The position numbers were made by a program, and so were the translations under genes. Positions 22,828 to 31,735 of a stretch of 58,766 nt of DNA are shown here, in pieces. Source of the DNA: Candidatus Uhrbacteria bacterium. Lineage in GTDB: Bacteria; Patescibacteriota; Patescibacteriia; 2-12-FULL-60-25. The stretch lies in assembly GCA_009691315.1 (NCBI GenBank), contig SICT01000001.1, forward strand, positions 1-58,766, given 5' to 3'. Position 1 is the first letter of the stretch; every line of letters starts with the position of its first letter. Under the pieces are notes generated by a model, which did no database searches, was not told the DNA's origin, and saw nothing but the letters and a program-made list of their open reading frames with translations.

Positions 22828-23574
22828 CTACAGGTTTCGTGCGGCTGCCACGGCATTCTGGAAAATCTTGAGGCCGTGCGGCGGTTCCATCCACCGGCTG
22901 CGCCAGTTGGGATGTTGGAGGGGATCAACGAAACGTTCCGGATGGGGCATGAGCCCGAAAATCCGGCCCGATGGATCACACACGCCAGCAATGGCGTTTT
23001 CCGAACCATTGGGATTGTGTGGAGCGTAGCGAAGGGCTACGAGCTTGCGCTCTTCGATCTGCACAAGCGTTTCCGGTGAGGCAAAAAATCTGCCTTCACC
23101 GTGGGCGATTTGCAGAGAAATTTCGCTTTCCATCCCGCGCGTGAACACGCACGGACTTCCCTGCTCGACCACCATCCTGACCCACTCGCACTGGAAACGT
23201 CCGGAGACGTTGTGTGTGAGAGTCGCGGACATTTTGCCTAGTTCGCGAAACGGCAGGAGACCGGTCCGCACCAAGACTTGAAATCCGTTGCAGATGCCGA
23301 TGACGAGCTTACCCGCCTCAACAAAGGCACGGAGTTCGTCGGACAGAAACGTGGTGAGCTCGAGCGCCAGGATCTTGCCCGAAGCCACGTCATCGCCGTA
23401 GGAAAATCCGCCGGGAATGGCCAGAATTTGGAAATCTGCCAACCGAACGGATCGTGCACGCAATTGATTGATGTGCACAAGTCTGGGATTACCACCTGCT
23501 CGCATGAAGGCGTAAGCCGTCTCACGATCGCAGTTTGTGCCGTCGGTCTGCAGAATGCATACACGCGGGTTCAT
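22828..23574 (-). CDS. purQ: FGAM synthase glutaminase subunit PurQ
   Basis: A 248-residue class I glutamine amidotransferase that feeds ammonia to PurL. The start at 23574 (MNPRVCILQTDGTNCDRETAYAF) overlaps the purSL stop as ATGA. Catalytic residues: nucleophile Cys in LVIGICNGFQVL, and the His-Glu pair in IFGLMPHPERFVDP. Also conserved are IPGGFSYGDDVASGKI (oxyanion region) and IAHGEGRFFASPE. It is the standalone PurQ form, matched to the PurSL enzyme next door. Coding is GC-rich like the rest of the block. Confidence 0.95.
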   Translation of the reverse strand: MNPRVCILQTDGTNCDRETAYAFMRAGGNPRLVHINQLRARSVRLADFQILAIPGGFSYGDDVASGKILALELTTFLSDELRAFVEAGKLVIGICNGFQVLVRTGLLPFRELGKMSATLTHNVSGRFQCEWVRMVVEQGSPCVFTRGMESEISLQIAHGEGRFFASPETLVQIEERKLVALRYAPHNPNGSENAIAGVCDPSGRIFGLMPHPERFVDPLQHPNWRSRWMEPPHGLKIFQNAVAAARNL

Positions 23575-26438
23575 GGGAACACCTCTCGCATGGGGTTTTT
23601 CCAGGCAGCTCGCAGATCCTCGAGCGTAATCTTGAAGCCGGAATAAGGACCAGTACGGCCAATGATGACCTGCTCTACCATGGTCTGACCAATCATGAAC
23701 CACGGTAGATCTCCCAAAAGTTTTTCCAGATCAACTCCAGGCGGAACCTCCACCAAGAAGCATCCTGGATTTTCACTAAAGAACACTGTCCGTGCTATCG
23801 GCCCATGACCCAGACGAGTCAGGTCGATATCTGCGCCGATGTTTCCACCAAAGCACATTTCTGCGAGCGTGACAGCAACGCCACCTTCGCTCACATCATG
23901 GCAAGCAAGAATTTCACCAGCCACAATCAACTCGTGCAGACGTCGAAAGATGCGTGGCAGGAGTTTGAGATCAACCTGCGGGACTGACGTGCCGAGCTGG
24001 CCATGTAGGTCGTAGAACACGGACCCACCAAAATCATAGCCATCCAGTTTGCCCAGAAGAATGATTTTCGAGCTTGGATATTTGAAATCCGTACTCATCG
24101 TCTTCGCGACATCTGGAATACGGCCGAACACCGAGATGCACAGCACCGGCGGAATGTCGATGACGGTTCCGTCTTTGCCGCGATAGGTGCTGGACAGGCT
24201 GTCCTTGCCTGAGACAAACGGCAGACCAAATGCATCAGCCGCCGCCACACAGGCATCAACCGCACGATCAAGCGCTCCAAGCCAGTGCTCTGTTGGCGCT
24301 GGCCAGATAAAGTTATCAATGAACGCAGCCTCACCCTTAACCGGATTGCCGCCGACGGCGACAAAATTCGCGAGAGCTTCTGTGATGGCCCAGAGTGTTC
24401 CGGCGTACGGATCGATCTGGTTGAGCACGGGATTGATTCCGTGCGACACCACCATGCCGTATGGCTTACCAGGGAGCAGGCGCAAGACGACCGCGTCATT
24501 GGGCGCGTCGCCCTTACACCCACCGTACGGAGGCAGGACATTGGTCCCTTGCACCCCGTGATCATAGCGGCGAACAATCGGCTCTCGCGAGCAGACATTC
24601 GGATGTGCCATCACACGCTTATACAAGGCACACCAGGAATCATTATCATTGTCACGAGGTACATTGATTACAATTGATTGGGCCAATGAAAACGGCTGCC
24701 ACTTGGCTGTGAGCGTCCGCTTGGGCATACCGTGGTGCAGGAATTCCATTTCCAGATCACACACGACAACACCATCGTAGAGCACAACCAGCCTATGCAA
24801 GTCAGTGAAAACGCCAAGCACTGTTGCTTCGACATTCAAACTCACACAGATTTCGAGGACAGCTGTCACATGTTCCGGCGCGACTGCAAGGACCATGCGC
24901 TCCTGTGATTCGCTCACCCAGATTTCCCAGGGATGCAAACCGCTGTACTTGAGCGGCGCACGATCGAGCCAAACCCGAACGCCCGTCTTCGCCCCCATCT
25001 CGCCAATGGCGGATGAGAAGCCGCCAGCCCCGCAATCTGTCACCGCTCGAATGAGACCAGCATCACGACAGGCGAGAAGTGCCTCCATGGTGCGTTTTTC
25101 CTCGATCGCGTGACCGATTTGCACGGCGTTTGCGTTGACTGAGGCGGTGCGATCGGTCATGGCCGCAGACGAAAATGTCGCGCCATGAATTCCATCGCGA
25201 CCGGTTTTGCCACCAAGCACGATGATCTTGTCACCGACTCTGGGCTCACCTTTTTCCACGCACGTCTCTGGCATGATGCCGTAGGCGCCGACAATTACAC
25301 TCGGCTTGGCGCGGAATCCTTCGTGAAAATGGAACGACCCGTTGGCCGTCGGAACGCCCATGCGATTGCCATAATCCCCAACCCCGCGCACCACTTCGCG
25401 CAGAATATGGCCGGGATGCAGACAACCGGGCGGGACCAATTCGGATTTCAAATCCCACGGCCCGAGACAAAACATGTCGGTGGACAACACAACACGTGCG
25501 CCCAAACCCGTACCCATGATGTCGCGGAACACCCCACCACTACCGGTTGCGGCTCCGCCATAGGGCGCGGTTGCGCTCGGACTGTTATGCGTCTCGACTT
25601 TTCCGCAGATGGCTTGTCCATCATAAAACGGAATGACGCCGGCATTGTCGTGGAACATGGAGAGGACGCCCGACGCATGACGCCTGGACGCGCCCTTCAA
25701 CCGTTCCATGAGCGAGGGCTTGGGACAACCGTCAACGATGAGCTCTGCATTGAACGTCTTGTGACTGCAATGCTCACTCCAAGTTTGGGCCAGCGTCTCG
25801 AGTTCGACATCCGTCGGATCTCGATTCAAGTCTGTGAACGCCGATTGAACAGCTTGCATTTCTTCGAGCGACAGAAACAGCTTGTCGCGCGACAGAGCCA
25901 TGAGCGCTTCGTCACTCATCCCGCCAAGCGGAATGGTTGTGACAGAACCGCGTACTCCTTCGATCAGGAGTGTGGTCGGCTCATTTTTCACCACCTGCGA
26001 AACCGTGGGGTTGACCAGCAGTCGAGCAACGATCTCATCGATCTGTGCCCGACTCACCTGCTGACCATAGAACGTATATTCTGTGCTCACGTCCACGGCC
26101 TTGAGATTGGTCAACCTGAAATCACTTGCCACTTTCATGAGAGACGCCGCCGCAGGGTTCATCACCCCCGGCTTGTACGCCACTTCAACGGTGCGCTGAC
26201 CCTCCATCAAAAGCGGCGCATTGAGCGACCACGTCTGATCGATCGATTCGACAAGCACCCGCAAGGCGAACTGTTCCGCCTGCTCGGAGCCAAGTCCTTC
26301 CATTTCCAACCGATAGACGGTCACGACCCGAACAGCCGTGAGCATCAGGATCCCGAGCGCGTTCTCGATGGTTCGATGCAACGCCCGTCCCGCACTGTCG
26401 TGTGCGGGAATACTCGCTACGCGAATGGTATAAATCAT
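23571..26438 (-). CDS. purL: FGAM synthase, PurS-PurL fusion
   Basis: A 955-residue synthase that turns FGAR into FGAM with PurQ. The start at 26438 (MIYTIRVASIPAHDS) has AAGGAGG about 9 bases upstream. Residues ~1-165 form a PurS-like part (two repeats of the small dimerising fold), and the PurL part follows: SEHCSHKTFNAELIVDG, KVETHNSPSATAPYGGAATGSGGVFRD, GGKTGRDGIHGATFSSAAM, SQERMVLAV, and a second half with KPYGMVVSHGINP, SGKDSLSSTYRG, CHDVSEGGVAVTLAEM. Small PurL is ~720 residues and E. coli PurL ~1300; this is the intermediate PurSL form with separate PurQ. It overlaps purQ by 4 bases. Confidence 0.95.
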   Translation of the reverse strand: MIYTIRVASIPAHDSAGRALHRTIENALGILMLTAVRVVTVYRLEMEGLGSEQAEQFALRVLVESIDQTWSLNAPLLMEGQRTVEVAYKPGVMNPAAASLMKVASDFRLTNLKAVDVSTEYTFYGQQVSRAQIDEIVARLLVNPTVSQVVKNEPTTLLIEGVRGSVTTIPLGGMSDEALMALSRDKLFLSLEEMQAVQSAFTDLNRDPTDVELETLAQTWSEHCSHKTFNAELIVDGCPKPSLMERLKGASRRHASGVLSMFHDNAGVIPFYDGQAICGKVETHNSPSATAPYGGAATGSGGVFRDIMGTGLGARVVLSTDMFCLGPWDLKSELVPPGCLHPGHILREVVRGVGDYGNRMGVPTANGSFHFHEGFRAKPSVIVGAYGIMPETCVEKGEPRVGDKIIVLGGKTGRDGIHGATFSSAAMTDRTASVNANAVQIGHAIEEKRTMEALLACRDAGLIRAVTDCGAGGFSSAIGEMGAKTGVRVWLDRAPLKYSGLHPWEIWVSESQERMVLAVAPEHVTAVLEICVSLNVEATVLGVFTDLHRLVVLYDGVVVCDLEMEFLHHGMPKRTLTAKWQPFSLAQSIVINVPRDNDNDSWCALYKRVMAHPNVCSREPIVRRYDHGVQGTNVLPPYGGCKGDAPNDAVVLRLLPGKPYGMVVSHGINPVLNQIDPYAGTLWAITEALANFVAVGGNPVKGEAAFIDNFIWPAPTEHWLGALDRAVDACVAAADAFGLPFVSGKDSLSSTYRGKDGTVIDIPPVLCISVFGRIPDVAKTMSTDFKYPSSKIILLGKLDGYDFGGSVFYDLHGQLGTSVPQVDLKLLPRIFRRLHELIVAGEILACHDVSEGGVAVTLAEMCFGGNIGADIDLTRLGHGPIARTVFFSENPGCFLVEVPPGVDLEKLLGDLPWFMIGQTMVEQVIIGRTGPYSGFKITLEDLRAAWKNPMREVFP

Positions 26439-26476
26439 CTCTCGGCCTCCTTGGCACAAGTGTCTGGTTTCGAAGA

Positions 26477-26501
26477 ACACCGTTCGAATATCGAACGGTG
26501 T
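26477..26501. promoter_or_regulatory. 25-bp palindrome upstream of purSL, possible operator or leader hairpin
   Basis: Arms of 11 bases, ACACCGTTCGA (26477-26487) and TCGAACGGTGT (26491-26501), with a 3-base centre, 38 bases upstream of the purSL start. On the minus strand a weak promoter can be drawn just above it (TTGCCA, 17 bases, TAGGCT with -10 at 26511-26506), placing the palindrome at the transcription start. No T-tract follows, so it is not a terminator. Confidence 0.45.
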
Positions 26502-26549
26502 CCGGAGCCTAACCTGTTTCTATTTTTGTGGCAATTTGATTCTTTGGGC

Positions 26550-26680
26550 TCAGATTCCTCCTCTTTTGGAAAGAGGAGGTGAGGAGGAGTTAAAAACAAA
26601 AGGGTTATGTGGTACCAGGTACCAATAATCTCCGGTTTTTAACTCCCTCGATCCCTCTTTCCACAAAGAGGGAGGTCTGA
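26550..26680. repeat. Inverted pair of REP-like hairpin repeats flanking a short spacer
   Basis: Left copy 26550-26597 and right copy 26635-26680 (reverse complement) both read TCAGA, a C/T-rich arm, TTTTGGAAA or TTTGTGGAAA, a G/A-rich arm and end GAG-TTAAAAAC. Each copy is itself a hairpin (10-bp arms left, 8-bp arms right). They sit at the border between the GC-rich purine block and secF. This form, with paired hairpins and a fixed tail, resembles REP/BIME units. Confidence 0.7.
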
Positions 26681-27577
26681 TTAAGGTTTCCGACTCCAAC
26701 GGTCCCAACTCACCAAAAGGGGTGAGGCGATAAAAATGGAGGAGTAAGTTCCCGTGGCAATGCCGATGATCAGGGTCAGCGTAAAGTCACGCAGAGATTC
26801 ACCACCAAAAAAATGAATGGCGAACAAAACAAGCAAAGTTGTGATAGACGTGCTGAACGAACGAAAAAATGTTTGACGGACAGATGCGGCGACAATATCT
26901 TCAAACGAACCAGAAAGTTTTTGCAAATTTTCTCGAATACGATCCATCACCACGATCGTGTCAGTAATCGAATAGCCAAGAATGGTGAGAATGGCGGCGA
27001 CGAATGGCGTGCCAATTTCGATTCCGTAAAAATGTCCCAGAAAAGCAAACACCCCAATCGGTACGATCACATCGTGAAAGGCGGTGAAGATCGTCACCAA
27101 ACCATACTTCCAAGATTTGACCGGCACAGAAACTTTGCGAAAAACATACGCCACATAAAGCGCGATGGCGACTAATACAATCACCAATCCGCGAATGGCT
27201 TTTTGACGTAACTCCTCCCCAATCACCGGTCCGATGGCATCAAAACGCAATTCAACCGCATCTGCATATTTTTTCTTCAATGCCTGAATCAGGGTCTGAT
27301 GTTCTTCCTCTGTCATGTGACGCAAACGAAATTGCATCTCCTGCTCACCCACCGGTTGGATGACAATAGATCCAAGATTCACATGCGCCGTATCAAAGAC
27401 TTGCTGAACTTCGGTTGGTGTGGGACGCGTATTGTATTTAACAGCGAGAAGCGATCCTCCCGTAAAATCAATCCCCTGTTTCAACCCCCAGATCGCCAAA
27501 AAAAGAATGGACAATCCAATCATCGTTCCAGACAAAATGTACCAAACGGGACGCAATGTGATGACATTCATTTTCAT
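26681..27577 (-). CDS. secF: Protein-export membrane protein SecF
   Basis: A 298-residue inner-membrane protein with six helices. Family markers: WGLKQGIDFTGGSLLAV (the GIDF-GG motif of the first periplasmic loop), RFDAIGPVIGEELRQKAI, YSITDTIVVMDRIRENL in the fourth helix region, and VRQTFFRSFSTSITTLLVL. With SecD it uses the proton gradient to pull substrates through SecYEG. It follows secD by 3 bases. Confidence 0.96.
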   Translation of the reverse strand: MKMNVITLRPVWYILSGTMIGLSILFLAIWGLKQGIDFTGGSLLAVKYNTRPTPTEVQQVFDTAHVNLGSIVIQPVGEQEMQFRLRHMTEEEHQTLIQALKKKYADAVELRFDAIGPVIGEELRQKAIRGLVIVLVAIALYVAYVFRKVSVPVKSWKYGLVTIFTAFHDVIVPIGVFAFLGHFYGIEIGTPFVAAILTILGYSITDTIVVMDRIRENLQKLSGSFEDIVAASVRQTFFRSFSTSITTLLVLFAIHFFGGESLRDFTLTLIIGIATGTYSSIFIASPLLVSWDRWSRKP

Positions 27578-27580
27578 ACG

Positions 27581-29626
27581 TTATTCTTGTTTGTTGCGCG
27601 GTTTAAGAAATAACCAACCATTTTTCGCGATGGGTGTACCCGCCAAAAATCGCAAGATCGTCCGACTGGATACAACGGCCGTAAAAAGAGAGATGAGCGT
27701 ACCAATGGCGAGCGTGAGCGCGAATCCCTTAATCATGGATGAGGAGAACCAATACAACACGGCACACGAAATCAAAACCGTCGCGTGTCCGTCTCGAATC
27801 GATAACCAAGCACGTTTAAACGCATCTTCAAGTGCCAGCGTAAGTCCTTTCCCTTCCATCCATTCCTCTTTCAACCGTTCAAACACAAGCACATTCGCAT
27901 CAACCGCAATGCCCAATGACAGAATAAATCCTGCAATGCCAGAAAGGCTCAAGGTTACGGGAATCATTTTGAACACCGCGGCAGAAACGGCCGCATACAA
28001 AAGAAGTGCAACAATCGAGACAACCCCTGGCAAACGATAGAGCGCGATCATGTACAAGGCGACCAGCAAAAATCCGATCAGTCCAGCTTTCAAAGATTTT
28101 TGCAAAGAATCTGCGCCAAGCGTTGGTCCGACGGTTTGTTGGGCAATCAATTTAATCGCGACCGGAAGCGCACCGGCCTGCAAACGCTGAGCAAGAAGTT
28201 TCGCTTCATTCAAATTAAAACTTCCAGTAATCACCGCTTGCCCGCCCAAAATTTCATTCTGTACGGTTGGGACGGAAATCGGCTGACCATCCAAAAAGAT
28301 GGCGACCGATTTGCCCACATTGCGTTTGGTGATGTCCGCGAATAGTTTTCCGCCTTCGCTATTAAATTGAAGAGCGATCTGGATCGCACCCGTGCGCTGA
28401 TCAAACTCGACACGCGCTGACTGCAATTGTTTTCCGGTCAGAGCTGTTGCTTTCCAAGGATCAACCGGCGGCGCAAGATCTTCTGGTGTCAATTTTTTGA
28501 TTTCAATCAAACGCACATGAACGTCCTTCACAGGTCGTTCCTCCAACTTCCAAATAATGTGAAAACCAAATGGTGTTTCCACGACATCAGAAATAGTCCC
28601 GACTTTCTGAACAAATACCACTTTCTCGAATTCATCCACCATATCTCCTTTCCCAAACCAACTCAGATCACCTTTTGATTCGACCGCTCCAGGCTCCTGG
28701 GAATTTTCTGCAACCAATTTATCAAAATTCGCCTGGGTGATTTGCGCCTTTATCTTATCAATCTTGGCTCGCGCTTCCTCTTTCGTATAAGTCGAAAGAT
28801 CACCACGTGCACCTTTATAACTGATCAGTACATGTTTGGCATGAATTTGGGTTCCTGCATCTTTTACCTCTTCCACTTTCGCGATCGTTAAATAATGTGG
28901 ACGCTCAATCGGCAATGGCAAAACCGTTCCCGCTGGCAAATCTTTGGCTTTAGAATAAATATCGCTGACTTCAGATTTATCCTTAATAAAACCCAAATCA
29001 CCACCAGACTCTTTTAACGCAGGATTTTCCGTTTTTTCTTTGGCCAGCGCAGCAAAGTCTGTACCTGGTTTTTTTGCCTGCATCAAAATTTGATCAACGC
29101 GTTTGTTCGCATCCACATTTGTCTGATCCATCTCCTTTTTCTGTTCTTCGGTCAACACCGGCGTTTTCTGATCATTCTGTTCTTTAAATTCCAAAATTGG
29201 CGTTTCCCCAATCAACTTAATTGCTTGATTGATATCGCGGATACCGGCCAGTTCGACCGTCACGCGCCAGGCATTGCCCGCTTGAGTCGTTTGAATGAGC
29301 GGTTCAGAAACGCCAAGCGTATTCACACGACGCTCAATCACATCACGCACCCCATCAAGTGCACTTTTACGATCCGCATCCGCTTGCTTGGAAACATCTG
29401 CCTCATATTCCAAGTGCGTACCACCTTGAAGATCAAGCCCAAGCACAAATGGTTTCTGAATTTGACCCAAGTTGATCCCAATAAGACTTTTTGCTTGAGC
29501 AAGCAGCCAATTCGCTGGAGCCGGATAGGACAAAGAACCCGTCACAATAAACAAAACGAGAAGCCACAGAATGCGGTTACGAATGGTTCGCTTAGATTGA
29601 ATGGGGTTTCTTTTCAGAGGAGGCAT
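27581..29626 (-). CDS. secD: SecD with two inserted parvulin-type PPIase domains
   Basis: A 681-residue SecD, about 200 longer than simple forms. The frame has helix 1, then FVLGLDLQGGTHLEYE, DVIERRVNTLGVSEPLIQ and the P1 domain up to ILEFKEQ (~150). Residues ~160-258 are a parvulin-like domain (VDQILMQAKKPGTDFAALAKE, KESGGDLGFI), and ~262-366 a clearer parvulin domain (IHAKHVLISYKG, VESKGDLSWFGKGDMVDEFE, VETPFGFHIIWKLEER). SecD then resumes (FDQRTGAIQIALQFNSEGGKLFADIT, GQAVITGSF) and ends with five membrane helices, including SLGIAVDANVLVFERLKEE. So a periplasmic chaperone/PPIase unit is built into the export motor. It lies 12 bases after yidC. Confidence 0.95.
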   Translation of the reverse strand: MPPLKRNPIQSKRTIRNRILWLLVLFIVTGSLSYPAPANWLLAQAKSLIGINLGQIQKPFVLGLDLQGGTHLEYEADVSKQADADRKSALDGVRDVIERRVNTLGVSEPLIQTTQAGNAWRVTVELAGIRDINQAIKLIGETPILEFKEQNDQKTPVLTEEQKKEMDQTNVDANKRVDQILMQAKKPGTDFAALAKEKTENPALKESGGDLGFIKDKSEVSDIYSKAKDLPAGTVLPLPIERPHYLTIAKVEEVKDAGTQIHAKHVLISYKGARGDLSTYTKEEARAKIDKIKAQITQANFDKLVAENSQEPGAVESKGDLSWFGKGDMVDEFEKVVFVQKVGTISDVVETPFGFHIIWKLEERPVKDVHVRLIEIKKLTPEDLAPPVDPWKATALTGKQLQSARVEFDQRTGAIQIALQFNSEGGKLFADITKRNVGKSVAIFLDGQPISVPTVQNEILGGQAVITGSFNLNEAKLLAQRLQAGALPVAIKLIAQQTVGPTLGADSLQKSLKAGLIGFLLVALYMIALYRLPGVVSIVALLLYAAVSAAVFKMIPVTLSLSGIAGFILSLGIAVDANVLVFERLKEEWMEGKGLTLALEDAFKRAWLSIRDGHATVLISCAVLYWFSSSMIKGFALTLAIGTLISLFTAVVSSRTILRFLAGTPIAKNGWLFLKPRNKQE

Positions 29627-29638
29627 ACGGGTCCAAAA

Positions 29639-30421
29639 TTAGTTTGAAACGATGGGATTGAGTTTGGGCGGCATCTTACGCATTAACCACCATTGTTGCA
29701 ACCAAGTAAGCACACTCATCACAAACCAGTAAAGGGTGAGCCCGCCAGGCAAAGAAAACCCGATCACTGCCGTCATGATGGGCATGATATAGGCCATCTG
29801 CTTATTCATCATGGTGGCCATACTTTCGTCTTTGGCGCCTGTCGTTCCTGCGACTTCCGCGGGCGGAGAGGTAATGGTCGCGGCCGGTGGTTTTAAAATC
29901 TGTTTGGTTTGGAAAAATTGGACGATGGCCGCAGCAATAGCCAACACCGGACTTGCCTTAGCCAGATTGATCAAACCAAATAGCGTTGGATCAATGTGTG
30001 AGGGATGTGGAATAAATCCGTACAACAACCCTTCAAAACTACTTGAGCCCAATCCAATGATCAACGCGCGATACAATGCCAAGAGTACAGGCAGTTGAAT
30101 CAACAGCGGCAAACAGGAAGAGGCTGGATTAACCTTTTCTTTCGCATACAACGCCATGAGCTCACGCGCCTGCTCTTCTTTTTGATCTTTCTCTTTTAAA
30201 CGTTTCCGAATCTCATCAATTTTTGGTTGGAGTTCCTGCAACGCGCGCTGTTGCTTGATCTGTGCGACGGTAAACGGATAGAGAACAAATTTGATGATGA
30301 TGGTCAGCAAAATAATGGCAATACCAATATCCTGACCCGGCACCACGCTATACAACCAAATCAAAACATTCAAAATTGGTTGAACAAATATGAACGTAAA
30401 CCAATGGGAAATAAAGGACAT
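29639..30421 (-). CDS. yidC: Membrane protein insertase YidC/Oxa1
   Basis: A 260-residue insertase of the short, Gram-positive-type layout, without the large periplasmic domain of proteobacterial YidC. It has five membrane helices: ILNVLIWLYSVV, IGIAIILLTIIIKFVLYP (with the conserved positive residue in the hydrophilic groove), VNPASSCLPLLIQLPVLLALYRAL, and C-terminal YIMPIMTAVIGFSLPGGLTLYWFV. Between helices 1 and 2 lies the cytoplasmic hairpin QIKQQRALQELQPKIDEIRKRLKEKD. It inserts proteins alone or with SecYEG and stands directly next to secD-secF. Confidence 0.96.
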   Translation of the reverse strand: MSFISHWFTFIFVQPILNVLIWLYSVVPGQDIGIAIILLTIIIKFVLYPFTVAQIKQQRALQELQPKIDEIRKRLKEKDQKEEQARELMALYAKEKVNPASSCLPLLIQLPVLLALYRALIIGLGSSSFEGLLYGFIPHPSHIDPTLFGLINLAKASPVLAIAAAIVQFFQTKQILKPPAATITSPPAEVAGTTGAKDESMATMMNKQMAYIMPIMTAVIGFSLPGGLTLYWFVMSVLTWLQQWWLMRKMPPKLNPIVSN

Positions 30422-30429
30422 ACCAAGCG

Positions 30430-31722
30430 TTAGGCCTTAGGCGTTAAGTTCTCGACTTCAGACTCAGACACTGATCCTTCTTCTGACGGAACAACCGGGG
30501 CCACAAATTCTCCCTTCTCTGAATCTGCGACCGCTTCCCCACCTTCTTTGACGATCGTGATACGCCAGCCAGTCAGTTTTGCCGCGAGCCTAACATTCTG
30601 ACCGCCTTTACCAATGGCAAGCGATAGCTGATCCGGAGCGACGTGTGCATGCGCAAGATGCTCTGCCTCATCTAAATGTACTTTGATAACTGGTGCCGGC
30701 TTGAGCGCTTCTTGAATAAATCTTGCTGGATTATCACTCCATTCAATCACATCAACTTTTTCCCCACCGAGCTCACGATTAATCATTTGGATACGCGTTC
30801 CGCGCTGACCAATACATGAACCGATCGGATCAATCGCAGGATCGTTCGTTGTCACGGCGATCTTGGTGCGTGAACCAGCTTCGCGCTCAATCGCTTTAAT
30901 TTCCACAACCCCATTTGCAATTTCGGGAATCTCCTGCGTGAACAAACCAACAACTAATTGAGGACTGGTTCGTGACAAACGAATTTCCGGACCTTTGGTC
31001 GTCATGACCACTTCACGCAAAATCACTTTCATACGCTTACCCCGATCATAACGTTCAAATTCAATCTGATCTTCTGGAACCATGATCCCAGAAGTTCGAC
31101 CGAAATCAATAATCACCAAACGCCCTTCACGACGCTGAACCGTGACATTCATGAGCTCACCTTCACGACCCTTGAAATCACTAAAGATCACCTCACGCTC
31201 TGCCTCACGAATTTTTTGCAAGATAATTTGTTTAGCTGTTTGTGCAGCCATGCGACCAAATGCCGCTGGCACCGTGAGTTCCACGCGAATTTCTTCCGCG
31301 AGCGCGGCGTCCGCTTTAATATCACGCGCGTCAGACAACATAATCATGGTCTTCGGTTTGAACTTAAATTCATCCTCAACAACCACTCCATCGACAGGCG
31401 CTTGCTCAGACACGATGGTTACGCGCGACGGCCGTCCGTCTTCCCGTTTCTTTGTCGCATACGATGCTTCAAACCGCTCAAAATAATCTTCCGGCAATTC
31501 CATATCCTCAACCACTTCTTTCACATCAAATACGCGGATCCCGCCAGTTTGCCCATCATATTTTTCCGAATCAAACTCCACGCGAATATTCTGATTCTTA
31601 TTGCCAAAATCTTTTCGAAACGCCGCGGCAAGCGCACTCTCAACCGTCTCGAGTACGGATTCATAAGAAATATTCTTCTCTTCAGCGATTTGTTTCATCG
31701 CTTGGGTGATGGGTGAAGCCAT
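30430..31722 (-). CDS. nusA: Transcription termination/antitermination factor NusA
   Basis: A 430-residue NusA starting at 31722 (MASPITQAMKQIAEEKNISYESVL). The N-terminal RNA-polymerase-binding domain is followed by an S1 domain (GELMNVTVQRREGRLVIIDFG), KH1 (GVVEIKAIEREAGSRTKIAV, IGSCIGQRGTRIQMI) and KH2 (LSLAIGKGGQNVRLAAKLTGW). A ~45-residue acidic tail ends it; the proteobacterial acidic repeats are missing. The N-terminal domain holds an extra ~40 residues (DVKEVVEDMELPEDYFERFE). It is the first gene before yidC-secD-secF, with a -10 8 bases upstream. Confidence 0.95.
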   Translation of the reverse strand: MASPITQAMKQIAEEKNISYESVLETVESALAAAFRKDFGNKNQNIRVEFDSEKYDGQTGGIRVFDVKEVVEDMELPEDYFERFEASYATKKREDGRPSRVTIVSEQAPVDGVVVEDEFKFKPKTMIMLSDARDIKADAALAEEIRVELTVPAAFGRMAAQTAKQIILQKIREAEREVIFSDFKGREGELMNVTVQRREGRLVIIDFGRTSGIMVPEDQIEFERYDRGKRMKVILREVVMTTKGPEIRLSRTSPQLVVGLFTQEIPEIANGVVEIKAIEREAGSRTKIAVTTNDPAIDPIGSCIGQRGTRIQMINRELGGEKVDVIEWSDNPARFIQEALKPAPVIKVHLDEAEHLAHAHVAPDQLSLAIGKGGQNVRLAAKLTGWRITIVKEGGEAVADSEKGEFVAPVVPSEEGSVSESEVENLTPKA

Positions 31723-31729
31723 AGGTAGG

Positions 31730-31735
31730 AATATA
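31730..31735 (-). promoter_or_regulatory. -10 element of nusA, near-leaderless
   Basis: Minus-strand TATATT (31735-31730) ends 7 bases before the nusA ATG (31722). The -35 region is poor (GGACGG at 17 bases), so confidence is modest. Confidence 0.4.

Noticed and set aside
26477..26501. Reading the palindrome before purSL as a Bacillus-type PurBox
   Set aside because: The arm reads CCGTTCG rather than the CCGAACA core, and the half-sites are adjacent rather than about 17 bases apart.
25185..26582. 465-codon open frame on the plus strand opposite purSL
   Set aside because: It mirrors the GC-rich purSL gene, which has all family motifs, a Shine-Dalgarno and conserved coding. The antisense translation shows no domain and is His/Arg-rich, as is usual for shadows.
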